DNA from: JBEIUO01 sp964549785
Lineage (GTDB): Bacteria; Planctomycetota; Phycisphaerae; Phycisphaerales; UBA1924
Assembly: GCA_964549785.1 (NCBI GenBank)
Contig: CAZJXA010000020.1
Coordinates: 1 to 24,879 of the forward strand
Reading direction: 5' to 3'
DNA length: 24,879 nucleotides
The position numbers and the translations under genes are program-made. Of this stretch, positions 1 to 6,407 are shown one piece after another; within the stretch, counting starts at the first letter, position 1, and the number at the start of each line of letters is the position of its first letter. Under the pieces are notes generated by a model. The model ran no database searches, was not told where the DNA came from, and worked only from the letters and a program-made list of their open reading frames with translations.

Positions 1-531
1 GCCCAACCCTTCCCCGACAAGCCCCAAGCGATGCCTCGGCAAACCTCCAACAACATCGCTCAACTCACCGCCGCGGCAGGCCGCAACGCCTCACCAAATC
101 ACCCGCTCAAATCCAAATCCGGATCGCAGCAGGCAAACTCAATGCGTGAGCAACTCCTCCCCGTCCCCGCATCCTGAACGCCAATCGTTCTTTCTTGGTG
201 GTACTGTTCCACCGAGCAGTGTTTTCTCCCCAAATCCGCGGCGGCTCCAATCCAAAGACCAACCGGCTCAACTCCCGGTCGCGCCTCTCATTCCAATCTC
301 GAAACGCGAACCCGCAGAGCCATATCTTCCGCTTGCCCCGAATGGGGCAAATGCCTGTAGCGGTGTGTCAGGTCGTCTCGACCGCAACCCACCGAACCCG
401 CCCGACACACATCATGCCCCAGAGGGGCATTTGCCGCAGTGCACCAGCAAGGCGGCCTCTCAGATTCACCGCCGTCCGACCCGATGCGCCGTCTTGACGA
501 ATCTCGCGAGGTACTCCAAGTCGAGGCGCGA
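1..531. other. C-rich region without a convincing gene
   Basis: No recognisable protein is encoded here. Plus-strand frame 1 stays open from the window edge to a TGA at 175-177, so the tail of an upstream gene is possible. Frame 2 is also open from the edge to 547, but its product is proline- and serine-rich, matches no family I know, and runs into the 3' end of the HEPN gene on the other strand. The openness is best explained by purine-poor, stop-poor composition. The only clear structure is the inverted-repeat cluster at 333-435. Confidence 0.5.
333..435. repeat. Cluster of nested inverted repeats (structured intergenic element)
   Basis: Three short hairpins sit in about 100 bases: TTGCCCC (333-339) with GGGGCAA (344-350); GGTCG (371-375) with CGACC (379-383); ATGCCCC (414-420) with GGGGCAT (424-430). 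In addition GGCAAATGCC (346-355) is the exact reverse complement of GGCATTTGCC (426-435), and GTGTGTC (363-369) of GACACAC (404-410), so the whole block can also fold as one long imperfect hairpin. It lies just downstream of the leftward HEPN gene. No T-run follows any stem, so it is not a standard intrinsic terminator. It could be a REP/BIME-like dispersed repeat or a structured RNA; the family is unknown to me. Confidence 0.5.
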
Positions 532-1419
532 TCAATCCGAAGGTTGATCGATCGTAATGCGAACAGACCGATGGCCTTCCTGCGAAGGATTCACCATTAC
601 GCTCGAAGGCGCCTCATAGAAATTCCAGTGAAGAAGTTCGTCGAGTGCGAAAGGAGGATCTGTGTCACGTTTGTCGCATCGACGCAACGGCCATTCGAGA
701 ACTATAACGCCGATTTGCTGAACTGCGGCGAACATGGCCTCGGGCCCAATCGCGTTCGGAATACTGACGCGAACGTTGAAGGCGGCATCGTCTGCAAGGC
801 GCGCCGCCGACGTGTCCGCGTAGAAATTGAACGCGACATGAATTGCGATCTCGTCCATCTTTTGCGCCAAGTCAGCGAGGCGGTCAAGTTCAAACACATC
901 AGACATCCCGCGGGGGAACGGAGTGACCCAGAGACAATCCTTTGCGTCATTCTCCTGAATGCGCAGAGACCAGCCGGCATCGCAATCCGGTTCGTCCTCA
1001 CTCTCGATCGAGATGGGAAGGCCCATCGCTTCACGTCTGTCCGGCTGTGCGATCCAATGTGACGCGGTGATCGGATCTGAATTCCAGTACCTCGCCATCC
1101 ATTCGATCAGGACTGGCGAGAGTAGATTTTCAATCTGCGAGAAGCGTTGTTCCGCGTTCTTGGGTGGAAGAGGTCGGAAATGTGCCCAAGCGTTCCTCAA
1201 GCCCATCAAGACCGACGACACCTCAAGGAAGTCTTTCTTGGTGTTGGGTTCGAACCACCTTTGAAAACAGTCTTCCCAGCACTTGCTGATGACCTGAACG
1301 AGCTCGTTGGTGGTCAAAAACCATTCAAGTCGTGGTGCGATGGTGCTAGGCTGAACATTATGCTTCCGCTGACGCTCGCTCGAGACCTGTAAGAGGTAGA
1401 GGGCTCCACCCGGCCGCAT
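532..1419 (-). CDS. HEPN-motif protein (Swt1-like HEPN), main fragment
   Basis: This 295-residue frame contains a run ending in RNAWAH (residues 75-80 of this frame), an Rx4H signature typical of HEPN domains, preceded by a helical stretch rich in W, F and L that resembles Swt1-type HEPN proteins. In the family, the R and H form a ribonuclease site or its inactive descendant, often in defence or toxin-antitoxin contexts. The roughly 200 residues after the motif match no domain I know. The ATG at 1419 follows directly after an in-frame TAA, and the preceding sequence in the neighbouring frame looks like the missing N-terminus (see 1420-1607). The gene is therefore probably frameshifted rather than starting here. 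GC looks lower than in ispG next door. The HEPN assignment rests on the motif alone. Confidence 0.6.
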   Translation of the reverse strand: MRPGGALYLLQVSSERQRKHNVQPSTIAPRLEWFLTTNELVQVISKCWEDCFQRWFEPNTKKDFLEVSSVLMGLRNAWAHFRPLPPKNAEQRFSQIENLLSPVLIEWMARYWNSDPITASHWIAQPDRREAMGLPISIESEDEPDCDAGWSLRIQENDAKDCLWVTPFPRGMSDVFELDRLADLAQKMDEIAIHVAFNFYADTSAARLADDAAFNVRVSIPNAIGPEAMFAAVQQIGVIVLEWPLRRCDKRDTDPPFALDELLHWNFYEAPSSVMVNPSQEGHRSVRITIDQPSD

Positions 1420-1607
1420 TTATTGGAGTCGTTGATGCGGATGCCCTCAAGCTGTTTACGCCACGAAGTTCCGAACGAGCGACGGAGTGAGGCGCAGACG
1501 AAATGCCGCAGACACACTTCAATCCGCCAGAGTCGTTCGTACTGGCAAAAGCCCTCATTCGGTGCTTGGCCAATGTGTCGCCAGTTTCGGAAGGGTAGGC
1601 TGTTCAT
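1420..1607 (-). pseudogene. Probable N-terminal part of the HEPN gene, in a different frame
   Basis: Read from an ATG at 1607, this segment encodes about 62 residues including LWRIEVCLRHFVCASLRRSF, a helical start of the type that precedes the HEPN core in Swt1-like proteins. Its ATG overlaps the ispG stop as ATGA (1604-1607), the usual layout of translationally coupled genes, which supports it as the true start. Its frame continues past 1419 but turns into nonsense and stops near 1314, while the HEPN core is in the -1 frame. One extra A in the AATAAATG stretch at about 1419-1424 would join both parts into a protein of about 358 residues. Possible explanations are a real mutation, a sequencing indel, or frameshifting during translation; no canonical slippery heptamer is evident. 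Confidence 0.5.
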
Positions 1608-2902
1608 GGCACTCCGCGTGTCGCTTCGACAGTTAGTGGCGTGACCCGCTTCTCCGCCATCTTCGCATAGCCGCTCCCCAATTCCCCGATCGGATCCGGC
1701 GGGATGATCTCCACCTTCTTGTCCCCCAGTTTGGCCTCACCCCGGCGCACCTTCTCTTGGAACGAAAGGCATTCCGACAGCAACCGCCCGAGGATCTCCT
1801 CCTCCGGAACGTTCGCAACCTTTTCGCCTTGGACGTAGATAATCCCGCGGCGGTCGCCCGCAAACACCGCTACATCCGCGCCCTCAGCCTCGCCGGGGCC
1901 GTTCACGATGCAGCCCATGACGGCGACCTTCATAGGGATGGTGACTTGCGAGGCGAGGGCTTTGCGGACGTCCTGGATGAGGGTGAAGAGATCGACCTGG
2001 ATGCGGCCACAGGTGGGGCAGGCGATGAGATCGACGCCGATGCGGGTGCGAAGGCCCAGGCAATAGAGGAGTTCGAGGCCGTCTTCGACTTCAAAGATCG
2101 GGTCGTTGGCGTAGGAGATGCGAACGGTGTCGCCGATGCCGTTGATCAGCAGCCCGCCCAACGCAACCACACTGCGAATCGTCCCCGTCTCCTTCGGGCC
2201 CGCGTGCGTCACACCAAGGTGCAACGGGTGGTCGAAGCGTTTGCTGATCTCGGTGTACGCATCGATCACCAACGCGGCGTCCATGCTCTTGGCGCTGATG
2301 GTGATGTCGTGAAAATCCTGCTCGTAGAAGATGTCGAGGTATTCCTCGAGTTTGGTGATCATGATCGCGAGCATGTGGCCATGCTTTTGCTCGCTGAAGA
2401 CCGCCCCCAGTTCCTTCATCCGCTTCTGCTTGTCACGCCGCTCGATGATGGAGCCCTCGTTGACGCCGATGCGAATCGGAAGCCCGCGGGCCTTGCACGC
2501 CTGAATCACATCGATCACCTGGGCACGGTCGTTGATATTGCCGGGGTTGAGTCGGATCTTGTGGACGCCCGCCTCCACCGCCTCCAACGCCCGCTGAAAG
2601 TGAAAGTGCACATCGGCGACAATCGGAACCCGCACCGCCGGGATGATGTGCTTGAGGGCCTCGGTGTCCTTTTTCTCCGGGACGGCGACACGGACGATAT
2701 CGGCCCCTGCCGCGGCCATGCGGTTGATTTCGGCGATGCAGCGTTCGACGTCGTAGGTGTACCCCGCGGTCATGGTCTGAACGCTGATCGGGGCGGGCGT
2801 GGTGGGGTTTCCGGCACGATCTGGGAGGCCGCCGCCGACTCGGATGCGGCCGACGCGATCGTCTCCGATGGTGATTTGGCGGGTGGGGCGGCGAGGAAGC
2901 AT
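1604..2902 (-). CDS. ispG: 4-hydroxy-3-methylbut-2-en-1-yl diphosphate synthase (IspG/GcpE)
   Basis: IspG performs the penultimate step of the MEP isoprenoid pathway, reducing methylerythritol cyclodiphosphate to HMBPP with a [4Fe-4S] cluster in the cytosol. The 432-residue product has the N-terminal TIM-barrel signature (VQTMTAG, DIVRVAVP, VADVHFH, KIRLNPGNI) and the C-terminal cluster domain. C295 and C298 lie in CPTCGR, and C331 and E338 in GCIVNGPGEAEG. The C331-E338 spacing equals that of C305 and E312 in E. coli IspG, so the enzyme appears intact. It is the short bacterial form without the large central insertion of plant enzymes. The ATG at 2902 lacks an obvious Shine-Dalgarno sequence. 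It lies 35 nt downstream of the restriction endonuclease gene and overlaps the HEPN gene by ATGA, so all may share one transcript. Confidence 0.96.
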   Translation of the reverse strand: MLPRRPTRQITIGDDRVGRIRVGGGLPDRAGNPTTPAPISVQTMTAGYTYDVERCIAEINRMAAAGADIVRVAVPEKKDTEALKHIIPAVRVPIVADVHFHFQRALEAVEAGVHKIRLNPGNINDRAQVIDVIQACKARGLPIRIGVNEGSIIERRDKQKRMKELGAVFSEQKHGHMLAIMITKLEEYLDIFYEQDFHDITISAKSMDAALVIDAYTEISKRFDHPLHLGVTHAGPKETGTIRSVVALGGLLINGIGDTVRISYANDPIFEVEDGLELLYCLGLRTRIGVDLIACPTCGRIQVDLFTLIQDVRKALASQVTIPMKVAVMGCIVNGPGEAEGADVAVFAGDRRGIIYVQGEKVANVPEEEILGRLLSECLSFQEKVRRGEAKLGDKKVEIIPPDPIGELGSGYAKMAEKRVTPLTVEATRGVP

Positions 2903-2937
2903 GGGGAAGTATATGAGATTTCCGACGCCGGGTTCGG

Positions 2938-3549
2938 TCAGGGCACGACGCCGACGACCACGAGGGGCACCGCGGGAATGCCCCGTCCTTGGCGGAGCAT
3001 GTCGTACAGACCGCGCTCGTAGTACGGGACGCCGGAAGACATCTGCTCCTGGAGTTCCTTCATCGGAAGAATTTCGATGCCGACATCGATCTTGTCTCCA
3101 ACGTAGAAGGCCATGTGTTTGACGAACATGTCGAAAGCGACGAATGCGTATTTACCGAACTGCACTTCGATGGCGATTCGGTCTTTGACGAAATCGGTCT
3201 GGTTGTACGTTTTGATGGCCTTGGCACCAGCCGATTCGATTTCTTTTTTCTGTTCGTCGGGAGACATGCAGAGTGTCTTGCGAATAAGCGCGGCGTTTTC
3301 GGTCACCCAGTAGGAGACCCGTGATTGCTCCCAGCCTCGGCGGCCGAACTCAGAGGCGAAACAGCGGTTCATCTCAACGGGGCTGAAGAGGAGTGCGCCC
3401 CGCTTGCGGGCTTCCTTGGAGGTCTTGGTGCGGCACGCGTTGGCGTCCAGCGTGGCGATGACCCTTTCGACCTCCTGCCACAGGGACCGCTTGTGGACGA
3501 GCAGATGCTCGTGCCCGTTGAGATGAGAGTACAAACATGCGATTCTCAC
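2938..3549 (-). CDS. Type II restriction endonuclease, BglII/BstYI family
   Basis: The GTG start at 3549 overlaps the methyltransferase stop (GTGA) and gives a 203-residue protein, which I recall as the length of BstYI. The catalytic block is clear: D119 in TDFVKD, then E128 and Q130 in IEVQFGKY. The D-9-E-2-Q spacing is the same as D84, E93 and Q95 of BglII. Downstream, FDMFVKHMAFY, KIDVGIEILPMKEL and RQGRGIPAVPLV strongly resemble BstYI as I remember it. BstYI cuts RGATCY and BglII cuts AGATCT, so cleavage at RGATCY is the likely specificity (inference). Longer upstream reading in this frame only shadows the methyltransferase. GC is visibly low for this window, consistent with horizontal acquisition together with the methyltransferase. 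The protein looks complete. Confidence 0.9.
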   Translation of the reverse strand: MRIACLYSHLNGHEHLLVHKRSLWQEVERVIATLDANACRTKTSKEARKRGALLFSPVEMNRCFASEFGRRGWEQSRVSYWVTENAALIRKTLCMSPDEQKKEIESAGAKAIKTYNQTDFVKDRIAIEVQFGKYAFVAFDMFVKHMAFYVGDKIDVGIEILPMKELQEQMSSGVPYYERGLYDMLRQGRGIPAVPLVVVGVVP

Positions 3550-4544
3550 TCCCGACCGCTCGTCGTCATCCAAGGCGCCGTCGTGAGCTTTGAACCCGGA
3601 GCGGGCGTGTACACGGGTCGGTTGCGGGGTCGAACGGCGAGATCGCCCGACCCGGCCCGACGAACGCGGTCGGCGGCGACAGCGACGTATTCCTTCTTGA
3701 GGTCTGCACCCGCGCCCCGCCGGCCATGCAAAATCGCGGCGGCCACCGTGGTCCCAACCCCCATAAACGGATCGACGATCAGATCGCCCGGAGCGGTCAG
3801 CGATAGCAATAGACGTTCGACCAGTTCGATTGGGAACTGGCACGGATGGATGGTTTTCTCGGGATGATTATGCTTTACATTGGGGATGACCCAGACATCG
3901 CCGGGGTTCTTGCCGAGAGGATTGGCAGAATATTCGCCTTTGCGGGGGCCTTTGAAAAACCGCTTTCCCGGGTACTTCTGCGGGACTCGGACGGGATCGA
4001 GGTCGAAGTGGTATGAATCCGTGGCGTCTTCCCGGCTGAACCAGAGGATGGTTTCGTGCCGGCCGGAGAAGCGACGGGAGCAATGCAGGCCGTGCTCGAA
4101 ATGCCAGATGATGCGATTGCGGAGTCGCAAGCCGTGACCTTTGAACAATGGGTATAGCAGGATATCGAGCGGGAAGACCTCGCCTTGGTCCACATGGTTT
4201 CCGACCTGCCAACAAATGCTGCCACCCGGCGCGAGTTTTTGGACGCATCGCGAGATGACGTCCGCCTGAGATTCAAGATAGGTTCCGAGAGAAAGTTTGC
4301 TTTCGTAGGCCTTCCCGATGTTGTACGGGGGAGAGGTAACGAAGAGCTGGACTGACCGATCGGGAATCGAGCCGAGAAGCAACCGGCAGTCGCCGTGGAA
4401 AAGTGTCGCGAGATTTTCAGGACGGAATAGGGAGGCGACCGCAGGGGCCGCGGCGGGGGATCGCGGATCGGCTTCGCCACTGGCAAAAAGCCCGGCGTGC
4501 AAGTCGCCAACTTTCAACATGCGGTCAGTATACTTATCCGACAT
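3546..4544 (-). CDS. Site-specific DNA methyltransferase, beta class (likely N4-cytosine)
   Basis: This is the protective partner of the adjacent endonuclease. Motif IV is TSPPY (S71-Y74), and the AdoMet-binding motif I is DPFMGVG (258-264) near the C-terminus. Catalytic motif first and FxGxG last is the beta-class order. TSPPY suggests N4-cytosine methylation, as known for BglII and BstYI partners, though beta-class N6-adenine enzymes cannot be excluded. The conserved C-terminal block ends in GADLKKEYVAVAADRV. I chose ATG 4544 (332 residues); a GTG at 4577 would add 11 residues. The stop overlaps the endonuclease GTG, so enzyme before nuclease is coupled translationally, a layout that allows protection to be made first. 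No C-protein (controller) gene is present. Confidence 0.9.
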   Translation of the reverse strand: MSDKYTDRMLKVGDLHAGLFASGEADPRSPAAAPAVASLFRPENLATLFHGDCRLLLGSIPDRSVQLFVTSPPYNIGKAYESKLSLGTYLESQADVISRCVQKLAPGGSICWQVGNHVDQGEVFPLDILLYPLFKGHGLRLRNRIIWHFEHGLHCSRRFSGRHETILWFSREDATDSYHFDLDPVRVPQKYPGKRFFKGPRKGEYSANPLGKNPGDVWVIPNVKHNHPEKTIHPCQFPIELVERLLLSLTAPGDLIVDPFMGVGTTVAAAILHGRRGAGADLKKEYVAVAADRVRRAGSGDLAVRPRNRPVYTPAPGSKLTTAPWMTTSGRE

Positions 4545-4579
4545 GAGAACGAGTTTCCCAGATGACACGATTTTCACAC

Positions 4580-4603
4580 AGTCGCGGCCGCAAAGCCGCG
4601 ATT
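4580..4603. promoter_or_regulatory. Stem-loop in the divergent intergenic region
   Basis: TCGCGGC (4582-4588) pairs with GCCGCGA (4595-4601) around a 6-base loop, and the stem can extend by a G-U and an A-U pair to 4580-4603. It lies between the divergent starts of the methyltransferase (4544) and the phosphohexomutase (4679). It could be a leader structure of either transcript or an operator dyad. Nothing in the sequence identifies a binding protein. Confidence 0.35.
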
Positions 4604-4678
4604 GGGTTCTCGGATGTTAGGAGTGAGCAGCCGCTACTCTTGGCGATCAGTTTTTTCGGCGCGACCCCAAGGAAACCC

Positions 4679-6118
4679 ATGCTCGGACGAATCTTCAAGG
4701 CGTATGACATTCGCGGCACCTACCCCGACCTGCTCAACGACCACATGGGGTGGCAGATCGGGTTTGGGGCCAGCAAGTACTTGATTGCGGATGCCGCCGC
4801 GGCCGGTGAATCGACGCCGATGATGAAGAACATTGTCGTGGGTAGGGACATGCGAATCTCGAGCCCGAGTTTGACCAAGAATTTGATTCAGGGGATCAAC
4901 GACAACGGCGGCGACGTGATCGATCTGGGCATGGTGGATACGTCGATGATTTACTTTGCGGTCAATCACTTTGATTGTGCGGGCGGGGTGATGGTGACGG
5001 CGAGTCACAATCCGCCGCAGTACAACGGGTTCAAGATCAGCAAGCGCAAAGCCAAGCCCGTCGGGGAGATGACGGGGCTGGCGGAGATCCGCAAGCACGC
5101 CGCGATGGTGGACAAGGCCCAGATGCCCAAGACGGCGGGTCGGCACGAGCAGCGCGATCTGTGGGAGTCGTACACGCAGCACGTCCGGTCGTTCCTGGAC
5201 ATGCACGGGCAGAAGTTGAAGGTGGTGATCGACGCCAGCAACGGGATGGCGGGGACGATGATCCCCAAGATTTTCGGGAAGGTGTCGCCGATGGGGCCGG
5301 TGCCGGGGCTGACGATCGTGGAACTGAACTTCGACAACACCAAGGGGCAGTTTGCGCACGAGCCCAACCCGCTGGTGGCGTCGAACTTGAAGCAAGTTCA
5401 GGAGGCTGTGATTCGGGAGAAGGCGGACCTGGGCGTGTGCTACGACGGCGATGCCGATCGGTGTGTGATCATCGACGAAAAGGGGAAGGCGGTTGGGTGT
5501 GACCACCTCACCGCGCTTCTGGCCCGGCACTTCCTGGCCAAGTATCCGAAAACGGCGGTCGTCTTTGACCTGCGGTCGACCAAGGCGGTGGCCGAGGAAG
5601 TGACGAAGGCCGGGGGCAAGCCGGTGCGGGGCCGGGTGGGGCACGTCTTCCTGAAGGCGGCTCTGGCCGAGAACGAAGGCTGCTTCGGCGGTGAGCTCTC
5701 CGGGCACTTCTACTTCCGCGACAATTACAATGCTGACTCGGGAGCGATCGCGATGTGCGCGGTGTTCAGCGTCCTCACGAAGTCGGGCAAGAAGATGAGC
5801 GAGTTGATCGCCCCGCTGGCCCGTTACGCCCAGTCGGGCGAGATGAACTTCCAGATCGAGGACAAGGAGGGCGCGATCGCGATTGTCAAGAAGATGTTCG
5901 CGCCCGGCACCGACTACAAGGCGACCGTCGACGAACTGGACGGGATCACGATCGACTGCTGGACGCAATCGGGTCAGCACGGCGGTTGGTGGTGCAATAT
6001 CCGAAAGAGCAACACCGAGCCGCTGCTGAGACTGAACCTGGAAGCCAAAGACCCCAAGACGTTGGCGAAGATGCTCGGGATGATCGCTCCCAACCTGGGT
6101 CGGCGGGTCGATCACTGA
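4679..6118 (+). CDS. Phosphomannomutase/phosphoglucomutase
   Basis: This alpha-D-phosphohexomutase (ManB/AlgC type) interconverts hexose 6- and 1-phosphates for sugar-nucleotide synthesis. Of 479 residues, the N-terminus IFKAYDIRG is typical. The phosphoserine is S109 in TASHNP, the metal loop is D256-G-D258-A-D260, the sugar-binding loop is GGELSGH (E339), and the phosphate-binding motif SNTEPLLRLN is near the C-terminus. All four functional regions are present, so the enzyme should be active. The ATG at 4679 has AAGGAA just upstream; 39 extra upstream codons in the same frame have no family similarity. It is transcribed away from the restriction-modification genes. It could feed the polysaccharide cluster at 12916-21155, but that link is not shown by position. 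Substrate preference (mannose or glucose) cannot be decided. Confidence 0.94.
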   Translation: MLGRIFKAYDIRGTYPDLLNDHMGWQIGFGASKYLIADAAAAGESTPMMKNIVVGRDMRISSPSLTKNLIQGINDNGGDVIDLGMVDTSMIYFAVNHFDCAGGVMVTASHNPPQYNGFKISKRKAKPVGEMTGLAEIRKHAAMVDKAQMPKTAGRHEQRDLWESYTQHVRSFLDMHGQKLKVVIDASNGMAGTMIPKIFGKVSPMGPVPGLTIVELNFDNTKGQFAHEPNPLVASNLKQVQEAVIREKADLGVCYDGDADRCVIIDEKGKAVGCDHLTALLARHFLAKYPKTAVVFDLRSTKAVAEEVTKAGGKPVRGRVGHVFLKAALAENEGCFGGELSGHFYFRDNYNADSGAIAMCAVFSVLTKSGKKMSELIAPLARYAQSGEMNFQIEDKEGAIAIVKKMFAPGTDYKATVDELDGITIDCWTQSGQHGGWWCNIRKSNTEPLLRLNLEAKDPKTLAKMLGMIAPNLGRRVDH

Positions 6119-6407
6119 CGATCGCCCCGGTTTCGCAGGCCGCAGGCCCGGGCCAAAGGGACGTCGAGGTTGAACTGCTCCGGACGTTGCGCGCATACGA
6201 GACTTGGTTCGATGAGGAGTGTGGGTTCTCATTGAAGCCTTGGGCCGCGGCGGGCGCCCCGTTCGTGGCCGAGTGCAACCACTTTGGGGACGACCGGAGC
6301 GGACGGCCTGTTGGCCAAGTCAGGGTTGGAATTGTCCGGGCGCACAGGTCGCAGAGAAAACAACGGGTACGACACGCACGGGGTATCCGCTCTAGACTGC
6401 TGGTTCA
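6119..6407 (+). other. Intergenic region, possible decayed coding sequence
   Basis: No recognised gene. One plus-strand frame stays open through the gap to 6411 and could encode a product of about 74 residues from a TTG at 6187, with a plausible-looking start (RAYETWFDEECGF) but a basic, low-quality tail. There is no good ribosome-binding site. It could be leader, promoter region for the ATPase gene, or the remnant of a lost gene. I see no clear promoter or terminator. Confidence 0.3.

Noticed and set aside
146..547. Plus-strand open frame of 133 codons
   Set aside because: Proline/serine-rich, no family match, lies over the hairpin cluster and overlaps the HEPN gene end; openness fits C-rich composition.
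1757..3022. Long plus-strand frame opposite ispG
   Set aside because: Antisense shadow of ispG, whose product has all cluster cysteines and motifs.
3550..3843. Upstream extension of the restriction endonuclease frame
   Set aside because: Arg/Gly-rich translation caused by the methyltransferase on the same strand in another frame; GTG 3549 gives the family length and a GTGA overlap.
4634..6232. 532-codon minus-strand frame
   Set aside because: Shadow of the phosphohexomutase; His/Arg/Pro-rich with no domain.
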